Below, in pieces: positions 1-5,253 of a stretch of 13,958 nucleotides of DNA (position 1 is its first letter; each line of letters opens with the position of its first letter). This DNA comes from JALZHR01 sp036389695. Its GTDB lineage: Bacteria; Acidobacteriota; Blastocatellia; Pyrinomonadales; Pyrinomonadaceae. The translations under genes were made by a program, and so were the position numbers. The notes under the pieces were generated by a model that did no database searches, was not told where the DNA came from, and saw only the letters and a list, made by a program, of their open reading frames with translations. The DNA lies in NCBI GenBank assembly GCA_036389695.1, contig DASVWG010000133.1, forward strand, positions 1 through 13,958. Direction: 5' to 3'.

Positions 1-3
1 TCC

Positions 4-26
4 TAATCAATCTTAATCAATCTTAA
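4..26. repeat. Short tandem repeat, 10-bp unit
   Basis: The unit TAATCAATCT occurs twice in a row (4-13, 14-23) and a third copy begins at 24 but decays into an A-run. It lies in the spacer left of the first gene and is cut by the window edge, so it may belong to a larger word-built inverted repeat like those at 891-999 and 10968-11058. No function can be assigned. Confidence 0.4.
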
Positions 27-108
27 AAAATCAGTGTCCAATATCTTTCCGCCCTTGCTCACGCGCGGGCTTCTGCTTCGTCAAAAATATGCTAAACTGC
101 AAAATCGT

Positions 109-114
109 TATAAT
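109..114 (+). promoter_or_regulatory. Putative -10 box (TATAAT) of the SDR gene
   Basis: A perfect TATAAT, preceded by GT, lies 15 nt before the ATG at 130. I see no good -35 hexamer 16-18 bp upstream. If it is used, the transcript would begin near 121 and have a leader of only about 8-9 nt, leaving no room for a normal Shine-Dalgarno site, and indeed none is visible. Confidence 0.4.
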
Positions 115-129
115 CTTTCGTCAATTTTT

Positions 130-891
130 ATGCTGGAAAAAGTAGCAATCGTAACGGGCGCAAGCTCGGGCATCGGGCGGGCGACGGCTCTCGTTTTCGC
201 CGAAAAGGGAATTAAAGTCGTCGGCGTCGGGCGCAACGAAAAGGAACTGAACGCGCTGCGCCGCGAAGCAAAGGAAAAAAACGGCGTCGTCAAAACTCAT
301 CTCGCCGACATTCTGGAAATCAAACAGGTCGAGCGAGTTATTACCGAAACTATTGAAGCTTTCGGCAAAATCGACATTCTGGTCAACGCGGCGGGCATTA
401 TCGGCAACGGCTCAATCGAAACGACCGCGCTCGACGAATGGGACAAGATGCTGAACATCAACCTGCGCTCGGTTTTTTTTATAATGCAAAAATGCGTGCC
501 GCATCTGGAAAAAACTCGCGGAAACATCGTCAATGTTTCGAGCGTCACGGGCACGCGCGCTTTTCCGGGCGTTCTGGCTTACTGCGTTTCCAAAGCCGGA
601 GTTGACCAATTAACCAGATGCAGCGCGCTGGAACTGGCGCCGAAAGGCATTCGCGTAAATGCCGTAAATCCGGGAGTTGTGGTCACAAACATCCACAAGC
701 GCGGCGGAATGGACGCGGAAAAATACGAGCAGTTTCTCGAACATTCCAGGACGACGCATCCGCTGGGACGCGTCGGCACGCCCGCCGAAGTTGCCGAATT
801 GATTTATTTTCTGGCTTCGGAAAACGCTTCGTGGATAACGGGCGCAACTTATGAAATAGACGGCGGACGAGCGCAAACGTGCGCCAGATAG
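130..891 (+). CDS. SDR-family NAD(P)-dependent oxidoreductase (FabG-like)
   Basis: Classical short-chain dehydrogenase/reductase, 253 residues, the usual family length. The Rossmann cofactor motif TGASSGIG is at residues 9-16, an Arg at 35 after the second strand suggests NADP preference, Asp60 fits the adenine contact, and NAAG is at 86-89. The catalytic tetrad is complete: Asn111, Ser138, Tyr151 and Lys155 (YxxxK), at the same numbers as in FabG. The C-terminal GxxYEIDGG signature is present. It would reduce a carbonyl or oxidise an alcohol in the cytosol; the substrate cannot be told from sequence, and 3-oxoacyl-ACP reductase is only one option. I chose ATG 130 because the protein then starts right at the first Rossmann strand. 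The in-frame GTG at 34 would add 32 residues unlike the family and would place the TATAAT box inside the gene. No partner genes adjoin it. Confidence 0.9.
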   Translation: MLEKVAIVTGASSGIGRATALVFAEKGIKVVGVGRNEKELNALRREAKEKNGVVKTHLADILEIKQVERVITETIEAFGKIDILVNAAGIIGNGSIETTALDEWDKMLNINLRSVFFIMQKCVPHLEKTRGNIVNVSSVTGTRAFPGVLAYCVSKAGVDQLTRCSALELAPKGIRVNAVNPGVVVTNIHKRGGMDAEKYEQFLEHSRTTHPLGRVGTPAEVAELIYFLASENASWITGATYEIDGGRAQTCAR

Positions 892-999
892 TTGACAGAA
901 AGTTTGCAGAAAGTTGACAGAAAGTTGCAGATAGTTTTAAAGTCAAACGTTTTCAACTTTCCGGCACTTTCTGAAACTTTCTGCAACTGCCTGCAACTT
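891..999. repeat. Word-built imperfect inverted repeat after the SDR gene
   Basis: The spacer between the SDR and MBL genes starts with three 11-bp units of the form GTTGACAGAAA (891-901, 902-912 with one substitution plus a shifted base, 913-923) and a shorter fourth (924-933). From 954 to 999 the complementary words (AACTTTC, ACTTTCTGAA, ACTTTCTGCAACT) return in inverted order. RNA from either strand could fold into a long imperfect hairpin with a loop near 934-953. It may act as a terminator for the SDR gene, but there is no T-tract. The first unit overlaps the last base of the SDR stop codon. Confidence 0.65.
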
Positions 1000-1007
1000 A
1001 AAGAAGA

Positions 1008-1784
1008 ATGAAAGTCCAATTGCTACCGACCACTTTCGACCAGAACGGTTGCGCGACGGCGCAGCAGCATCTCAGCTGTTTCGTCATCGACGACCGCGTG
1101 GCGATTGACGCCGGAAGCCTCGCGATGGCGACCACGCGCGAGCAGAAACAAAATATCCGCGACGTCGTTTTAACGCACGCGCATCTCGACCACATCGCCG
1201 GGCTGCCGCTTTTTATCGACGATTTATTTGCCACTCTGAAAAATCCGGTGCGCGTTTTTGCGACGCCGGAAGTCGTCGCGATTCTCGAACGCGACATTTT
1301 CAACTGGGACGTCTACCCGCGTTTTTCCGAGCTGCAAAACAAATTCGGCGAAGTTCTCGAATACAAACCTTTTACCGACGGTAAAGAATTTACGGCGGCA
1401 CACCTGCAAATCAAAGCCGTCAAAGTCAATCACAAAGTCCCGACCGTCGGCTTTATCATCTGCGACGGAAAATCGAAAATCGCCGTCAGCAGCGACACGG
1501 CGCAGATGGACGAATTCTGGGAAGCTTTAAACGAAGAAAAAAACTTAAATGCTCTCCTGATTGAATGCGCTTTTCCGAACGAGCTGGAAGATTTAGCCTG
1601 CGCCTCGCACCATTTGACGCCGAAAGGCTTAAAAAACGAGCTCGCCAAATTACGACACGAAAACTGCCCGGTTTACGTCATCAATCTCAAACCGATGTAT
1701 TGCGAAAAAATCGTCCGCCAGCTCGAAGCTTTAAAAATTAAAAACCTGCAAATTCTTCAGGTCGGTCAGATTTACGAATGGTAA
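1008..1784 (+). CDS. MBL-fold hydrolase, class-II cyclic nucleotide phosphodiesterase-like
   Basis: 258-residue metallo-beta-lactamase-fold protein. The metal motif HAHLDH (57-62), followed by xxGLP, is the class-II cAMP phosphodiesterase form of HxHxDH. Other expected ligands are His142 (NHKVP), Asp163 (SSDT) and His201 or His202 (SHHLTP). RNase Z and arylsulfatase-type relatives share the fold, but the HLDHxxG motif and the HHLTP and LKP segments favour the phosphodiesterase branch; true cAMP hydrolysis is inferred. The C-terminal segment reads INLKPMY (225-231), where relatives I recall have His-x-Lys-Pro, so Asn226 may replace the last metal ligand. ATG 1008 follows an AAAGAAG purine run and has no strong SD. 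It lies 116 bp after the SDR gene and converges on the gene at 1885-2109. No signal peptide. Confidence 0.8.
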   Translation: MKVQLLPTTFDQNGCATAQQHLSCFVIDDRVAIDAGSLAMATTREQKQNIRDVVLTHAHLDHIAGLPLFIDDLFATLKNPVRVFATPEVVAILERDIFNWDVYPRFSELQNKFGEVLEYKPFTDGKEFTAAHLQIKAVKVNHKVPTVGFIICDGKSKIAVSSDTAQMDEFWEALNEEKNLNALLIECAFPNELEDLACASHHLTPKGLKNELAKLRHENCPVYVINLKPMYCEKIVRQLEALKIKNLQILQVGQIYEW

Positions 1785-1878
1785 AAGGCAGAAACGCGAC
1801 AGTTATGGAGCGTGTCAAAGTCTGGCTTGTCGAATCGCTAAACTAGAACACGCTCCATAACTGTCGCGTTTCTGCCTT
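1785..1878. terminator. 31-bp perfect inverted repeat between convergent genes
   Basis: Left arm 1785-1815 and right arm 1848-1878 are exact reverse complements over 31 bp, with a 32-nt loop (1816-1847). The left arm begins directly after the MBL stop codon, and the right arm ends 6 bp before the stop of the minus-strand gene at 1885. The position fits a bidirectional terminator, or a barrier to antisense transcription. The arms are much longer than a normal intrinsic terminator and no T-tract follows, so a miniature mobile or repetitive element is an alternative. The inner end of the arm has GAGCGTGT, also found at the right end of the element at 4788-4958. Confidence 0.75.
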
Positions 1879-1884
1879 CTAAAT

Positions 1885-2109
1885 TCAAGACTTTTTAAAA
1901 TTGACCGGCTCGAATTCGCTTTCGCGATGTTCGCCTGTAAAATCGTGTAGAATCACGCGGCTGTTCGGCAAAACTTCGGCGATGCGGAAGGTTCGCTCTT
2001 GACGGCTTTTGCCGGGCATCAGCTCGGCGCGGAAGGTGACGCTCATTTCCGGTCTCGCCCAGACGCTCGGTTTGATGATTTTGCGATAGAAGTTTTGGAA
2101 TATGCTCAT
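1885..2109 (-). CDS. Small conserved protein of unknown function (74 aa)
   Basis: 74 residues, no signal peptide or membrane segment. The middle reads like a small beta-rich domain (MSVTFRAELMPGK, then TFRIAEVLPNSRVILHDF) ending in an acidic stretch before EPVNF. I believe similar small proteins recur in Acidobacteriota, but I recognise no named family and assign no function. The ATG is preceded on its own strand by GGAAG about 5 nt upstream, a usable SD that lies inside the end of the upstream gene. The start overlaps the upstream stop (TAATG), so translation is probably coupled to the 52-residue gene at 2109-2267. Its 3' end abuts the 1785-1878 inverted repeat. Confidence 0.7.
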   Translation of the reverse strand: MSIFQNFYRKIIKPSVWARPEMSVTFRAELMPGKSRQERTFRIAEVLPNSRVILHDFTGEHRESEFEPVNFKKS

Positions 2110-2267
2110 TATTCTTCCGTGTTTTCCTGCTTTTTGTGTTTTACTTTGCGGCGCGCGGGATGAGCCTTTTCGTCGGGCTTATCTTTTCCGATTTTCTGAG
2201 ACGGCGGCGCGGTCGGCTTGCGAATCGAATCGAAAACTGGTCGCGCGGCTGGTCTTTTTTTCTTCAT
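2109..2267 (-). CDS. Small basic, probably disordered protein (52 aa)
   Basis: A short minus-strand frame starting at ATG 2267 and ending in TAA that shares a base with the next ATG (TAATG). The product opens MKKKRP, contains DSIRKPTAPPSQKIG, and is very rich in Lys, Arg, Glu and Pro, with no hydrophobic core. It is likely unstructured, perhaps nucleic-acid or ribosome associated; that is inference. The four-base stop/start overlap with the 74-residue gene is the strongest evidence that it is real, together with a TATAAT box 14 nt upstream. No SD is visible (the sequence before the ATG is a T-run and CCAGCT), so translation may be near-leaderless. Function unknown. Confidence 0.65.
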   Translation of the reverse strand: MKKKRPAARPVFDSIRKPTAPPSQKIGKDKPDEKAHPARRKVKHKKQENTEE

Positions 2268-2281
2268 AGCTGGAAAAAAAA

Positions 2282-2287
2282 ATTATA
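2282..2287 (-). promoter_or_regulatory. Putative -10 box (TATAAT) of the small-gene pair
   Basis: On the minus strand GTTATAAT lies with its 3' end 14 nt before the ATG at 2267. No convincing -35 is seen at 16-18 bp. The arrangement copies that of the SDR gene at 109-114, including the preceding GT, and would give a leader of about 8 nt. Confidence 0.4.
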
Positions 2288-2422
2288 ACAAAAATCGCTC
2301 CGGCAAGGCTTGATGTTGACAGAAAGCGAAGAAAAATTCACTATAAAAAAGAATTGTGTCGGCTTTATAAGCGATTTTCTTCACGCAAAACGAAAAACAA
2401 AATTTCTCGAAAATCGAATTTC

Positions 2423-2436
2423 GGAGAAAATTCTTG
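2423..2436 (+). promoter_or_regulatory. SD site fixing a TTG start
   Basis: GGAG at 2423-2426 stands 7 nt before TTG 2434-2436. No ATG is available near the N-terminus in this frame, and the first membrane helix begins about 34 residues in, so TTG is the best start for the 333-residue protein. Confidence 0.65.
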
Positions 2437-3435
2437 GCTGTCGGACCGAAAAACAAAAGAGCTGTCGTAAGTTTTACGCCAATCAATAAAGAAAGCGGTT
2501 ACAGAACTTACCGCCGCCCGTTCTGGTTACCAGCGCCGGCTTATTATATTTTGGCGGTGGCGATTTCGGCTGCGATTTTCTTTCTCGTCTGGGGAATTTT
2601 GCACGAAGGCGAAGAAATGCCCTGGATTCCGGCGGGAATCTTAGCGAGCATCACGATTGCGGCGGCGGTCATCGCGCGCGAATTTTTTTTGCGGCGGGCG
2701 CGCAACCGGTTTTTGCGGGCGCAGAAACGGCTCGATTATAATTTAAAGAGCGCGGCGCAGCAGCACAAAAGCAAAGATTCGAACAAGCTGACCATCGAGC
2801 AAAACGCCGCTATCTTGAGAAATATCGAGCGCAAATCCGAAGCCGCGAAAGTTTTGGGCAAGCTGCCGGACGCGCACTGGGAAGTTTTTGAAATCTGCAA
2901 CGAATATTTGCAGATAACCGAAAGAGAATTGCAGACGGTCGGCGTCGGCTCGCCGCGTCTGCCGGCGCTCCGGCTCGGGCGGGAGAAAATTCAGGAGCTG
3001 CACCGGTTTCATCTGCTGACGTGGGCGGCGGTCGAGACAAAAACGCTGACGCAGGAAGCGCGAATTCGTGCTACAATAGCTGAAAAGCTGGAAACCGCGC
3101 AGAAGGCTCTGGCGATTCTGGATTCGGCGCTGGAATTTTATCCGGATGAAACCGAGTTAAACGAATCGGCGACGGCGGTCGAAGAATTTATCGCTTCGAT
3201 AAAAATTTCGCACTGGATCGAGCAAGCCGAGCGCTCGGCTTTTAAAGGCAATTACAAACGCGCCATCAGTCATTACCGCGACGCGCTTTTTTATCTGGCG
3301 CGGGAAAATGTGCGAAACGAGGAAAGGGAATTAATAGCTGAAAAGATTAACGCGGAAATCGAAAAGCTGCGCGAGATTTCCGGCGAAAAGGAAACCAAAC
3401 AAATTTCACCGAATCGAAAAAGAAAAGATGATTAG
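2434..3435 (+). CDS. Two-helix membrane protein with coiled-coil and TPR-like tail, unknown function
   Basis: 333 residues. A short basic N-terminus leads to two hydrophobic helices (about 35-55 and 63-85) joined by an acidic turn (HEGEEMPW). An Arg-rich stretch (86-100) follows, by the positive-inside rule placing the long C-terminal part in the cytoplasm. Residues 100-320 look almost wholly helical and charged; 262-292 (AERSAFKGNYKRAISHYRDAL) resembles a single TPR hairpin, and about 210-250 may be another helical pair. I recognise no named family. The start is TTG 2434 with a good SD. The 3' end overlaps the zinc-ribbon gene by 8 bp, implying co-translation and a possible joint role at the membrane. 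A TTGACA-like box at 2316-2321 and TATAAA at 2342-2347 lie upstream, but the 20-bp spacer is too long to call a promoter. Confidence 0.75.
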   Translation: MAVGPKNKRAVVSFTPINKESGYRTYRRPFWLPAPAYYILAVAISAAIFFLVWGILHEGEEMPWIPAGILASITIAAAVIAREFFLRRARNRFLRAQKRLDYNLKSAAQQHKSKDSNKLTIEQNAAILRNIERKSEAAKVLGKLPDAHWEVFEICNEYLQITERELQTVGVGSPRLPALRLGREKIQELHRFHLLTWAAVETKTLTQEARIRATIAEKLETAQKALAILDSALEFYPDETELNESATAVEEFIASIKISHWIEQAERSAFKGNYKRAISHYRDALFYLARENVRNEERELIAEKINAEIEKLREISGEKETKQISPNRKRKDD

Positions 3436-3625
3436 TCAAAGATGTCCGAAATGCGGAAGCAAGCGAATCAGGCGAGGTTATCGCCCCACGCCTATCTGGT
3501 TGAAAATTTTTTTCCGCTACCACCTTTTATGCGATAACTGCAACTGGGAATTTAAAGGCTTTGCCGTACCCGGCACGGTTTCTTCAAAGCCGACGCGAAA
3601 GCCTTTGAACAAAACGCTTCAGTAA
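3428..3625 (+). CDS. Small zinc-ribbon protein (65 aa)
   Basis: 65 residues with two CxxC knuckles, Cys6/Cys9 (CPKCGS) and Cys35/Cys38 (CDNCNWEF), spaced as in rubredoxin-like zinc ribbons. The linker is basic (RIRRGYRP), then aromatic and hydrophobic (WLKIFFRYHLL). The tail after residue 45 is Ser/Thr/Lys/Pro rich and probably disordered. The family usually binds nucleic acid or protein through one Zn; the actual partner is unknown. The ATG at 3428 lies inside the end of the upstream gene (8-bp overlap). With no strong SD, it is likely translated by coupling. It is the last gene of the pair. Confidence 0.75.
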   Translation: MISQRCPKCGSKRIRRGYRPTPIWLKIFFRYHLLCDNCNWEFKGFAVPGTVSSKPTRKPLNKTLQ

Positions 3626-3640
3626 ACGAAAAACGGCTGA

Positions 3641-3656
3641 GCTTAAACGATTAAGC
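3641..3656 (+). terminator. Weak hairpin after the zinc-ribbon gene
   Basis: GCTTAA and TTAAGC form a 6-bp stem with a 4-nt ACGA loop, 16 bp after the stop codon. The stem is AT-rich and followed by AAATATAAG rather than a T-tract, so it is a poor intrinsic terminator. The rest of the 3626-3756 spacer is AT-rich and shows only the putative -10 at 3711. Confidence 0.25.
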
Positions 3657-3710
3657 TTAAATATAAGTTAAAAATCGGGAAAAGAAATTTCCGAAAACGG
3701 TAAAAATGTG

Positions 3711-3716
3711 TAAAAT
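3711..3716 (+). promoter_or_regulatory. Putative -10 box (TAAAAT) of the export protein gene
   Basis: TAAAAT lies 40 nt before the ATG at 3757. The hexamer 17 bp upstream (TTTCCG, 3688-3693) is a poor -35. The same -10 form appears at 4990-4995 and 6849-6854 with better -35 boxes, which gives it modest support. Confidence 0.3.
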
Positions 3717-3756
3717 CGGGTAAACGCAGAATTTTCGAGAAGAATGGTTTGAGCGG

Positions 3757-4779
3757 ATGTTGGAATTTAAACCTTATATTTACACATTTTTTTGTTTGCT
3801 TTGGCTTCAAGGTCTCGTCCACGCTCAAACGCCCGTTCCCACGCCGCCGAATCCGGAAAACGAAACGATTCATTTCGGCGATTTGATTGACGTCGACGTC
3901 GTCGGCAGCGCCGAATACGACTGGCGCGGGACGATTACGCCGGAAGGTTTTTTAAGCGGCATCGATTTTGTCGACGAGCCGATTTACGCGCTCTGCCGGA
4001 CGGAGGAAGACATCGCGCGGCAGATAGAAAAAGCTTACGGAAAACTTCTGCGCGACCCGAAAGTCGTCGTCCGCGTGCTCGACCGTTCGGGGCGTCCGGT
4101 TTCGGTTTTATACGGCGCGGTCAAAACGCCGCAGCGTTTTCAGATTCAGCGCTCGGTGCGCTTGAACGAATTGATTATTCTGTCCGGCGGCATAACGGAG
4201 CGCGCCAGCGGCGAGATACAGATTTTTCGCCCGCAATATTTAAGCTGTCAGGCGGAAAAAAAATCGGACGACAGCAAAACGGCGGTCGACGACGCGAATC
4301 GCACGTCGTTCGTCTCGACGCGCCGCGAAGACAACGGCTCAACTTACATAAACATCAAAATTACGGACTTGCTCGCCGGTCGCAGCGAAGCCAATCCTTT
4401 GATTTTAACCGGCGACATCGTCACGATTATGGAAGCCGAGCCGATTTACATCATCGGCGGCGTGGCGAATCCGAAACAAATTTCTTCGCGCTCGCAGATG
4501 ACGATTTCGCGGGCGATAGCGACGGCGGGCGGTTTGACGAAAGACGCCGACGCGACAAAAATCACGATTTTTCGCCGCGCGGGGCGCGAAAGCAAAACTT
4601 TAGAAGTCGATTTGGAAGCCGTAAAAGCTGAAAAGGCTCAGGATATTGTTTTGCAGGCGTTTGATGTCGTGGACGTTCCGCAGAAGGGAAAAGCGAAAAG
4701 AAAATTCCCGCCGGTCATCCGCTCGGTCGAAGGCGGCGAAAAAAATGCTTTGAATTTACCTTTGCGAATCGTCGATTGA
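3757..4779 (+). CDS. Polysaccharide export protein, Wza/SLBB family
   Basis: 340-residue secreted or envelope protein. A signal peptide covers 1-23 (hydrophobic FFCLLWLQGLV, cleavage after VHA). The polysaccharide-export domain spans about 39-108 (GDLIDVDVVG, ITPEGFLS, DPKVVVRVLD). Two SLBB-like domains follow, about 114-205 (SVLYGAVKTPQRFQI, LNELIILSGGIT) and 229-306 (IYIIGGVANPKQI, ISRAIATAGGLT). Wza-type proteins form the outer-membrane pore for capsule or exopolysaccharide. Here there is no lipobox Cys at the cleavage site and no C-terminal amphipathic helix that I can see, and the tail after 306 is short and basic. An insertion of about 40 polar residues (165-200) interrupts the first SLBB. 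No Wzc-like kinase or glycosyltransferase adjoins it, so it is an orphan here. The signal peptide supports ATG 3757; the SD is poor. Confidence 0.85.
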   Translation: MLEFKPYIYTFFCLLWLQGLVHAQTPVPTPPNPENETIHFGDLIDVDVVGSAEYDWRGTITPEGFLSGIDFVDEPIYALCRTEEDIARQIEKAYGKLLRDPKVVVRVLDRSGRPVSVLYGAVKTPQRFQIQRSVRLNELIILSGGITERASGEIQIFRPQYLSCQAEKKSDDSKTAVDDANRTSFVSTRREDNGSTYINIKITDLLAGRSEANPLILTGDIVTIMEAEPIYIIGGVANPKQISSRSQMTISRAIATAGGLTKDADATKITIFRRAGRESKTLEVDLEAVKAEKAQDIVLQAFDVVDVPQKGKAKRKFPPVIRSVEGGEKNALNLPLRIVD

Positions 4780-4787
4780 TTCTTAAG

Positions 4788-4958
4788 GACGTGTTTAGAA
4801 ATTCGATTTTGATGTAACGCCGCCATCTTGGCGGCTGTCGCGCGCGGCATCTTGCCGCTGCTTTCAACTCGAAATAGAGTTTATCGTAACGAAATTGAGG
4901 GCAAGATGCCCTCAGGACAGCCAGCAAGATGCTGGCGCTACATTTTTCAAACACGCTC
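4788..4958. mobile_element. MITE/REP-like element with four ATCTT/AAGAT hairpins
   Basis: About 170 bp with no open frame. Outer ends are inverted: CGTGTTT (4790-4796) and AAACACG (4949-4955). Inside are four short perfect hairpins. Two have the loop ATCTT: stem GCCGCC/GGCGGC (4819-4835) and GCGGC/GCCGC (4844-4858). Two have the complementary loop AAGAT: stem TGAGGGC/GCCCTCA (4896-4914) and GCCAGC/GCTGGC (4920-4936). The left pair and the right pair are themselves inverted copies, including the flanking TGTAACGCC / GGCGCTACA and the internal CTGTC / GACAG. The stems vary by compensating pairs while the loops are constant, as in REP/BIME-type repeats. It sits just after the export protein stop and may also end transcription. 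No transposase is present, so it would be non-autonomous. Confidence 0.7.
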
Positions 4959-4966
4959 TAAAAAAG

Positions 4967-4995
4967 GTGACAACTGCGAAGCGAAAATGTAAAAT
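4967..4995 (+). promoter_or_regulatory. Sigma70-type promoter of the 5025-6597 operon
   Basis: -35 GTGACA (4967-4972), 17-bp spacer, -10 TAAAAT (4990-4995). Predicted transcription start near 5002 gives a leader of about 22 nt with AAGGA placed well before ATG 5025. It begins only about 10 bp right of the repeat element. Confidence 0.6.
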
Positions 4996-5024
4996 TCACA
5001 TAACTTTATTTTTTTAAGGAAAAA

Positions 5025-5243
5025 ATGGCAGAGAAAACAAGTAAATACAGCCGGCGCACCATCGCTTTATTCGGATTATTCATCGTCGGCATTTTGATTG
5101 CGGTTCTGGTCGCAATGCAGCAAATCGCAATTTTATACGTCCTGGCGACGGTCAGTCTGGTGGCTTTATTGCTGACGGTGGCTTTCGCCGATTTGGAAAA
5201 AGTCGGGAAAGAAAACGTCGAAGGCTTTGCGAGAAACGAGTAA
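5025..5243 (+). CDS. Small two-helix membrane protein (72 aa)
   Basis: 72 residues. A basic N-terminus (KTSKYSRR) is followed by two hydrophobic helices, about 12-32 and 35-55, with a very short MQQ turn, then a charged cytoplasmic tail (DLEKVGKENVEGFARNE). Both termini are predicted to be inside. ATG 5025 has a good SD (AAGGA, about 6 nt upstream) and a clear promoter at 4967-4995. The metalloprotease gene follows after 10 bp, so the two are probably one transcript. I recognise no family; a helper or anchor for the secreted protease is conceivable but is not supported by sequence. Confidence 0.7.
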   Translation: MAEKTSKYSRRTIALFGLFIVGILIAVLVAMQQIAILYVLATVSLVALLLTVAFADLEKVGKENVEGFARNE

Positions 5244-5253
5244 TTAACGATTA

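Noticed and set aside
34..129. Upstream GTG extension of the SDR gene
   Set aside because: The added 32 residues do not resemble an SDR N-terminus, there is no SD, and the TATAAT box would lie inside the gene.
2316..2347. Promoter TTGACA/TATAAA for the gene at 2434
   Set aside because: The 20-bp spacer is too long for a confident call; kept only as a remark in the gene entry.
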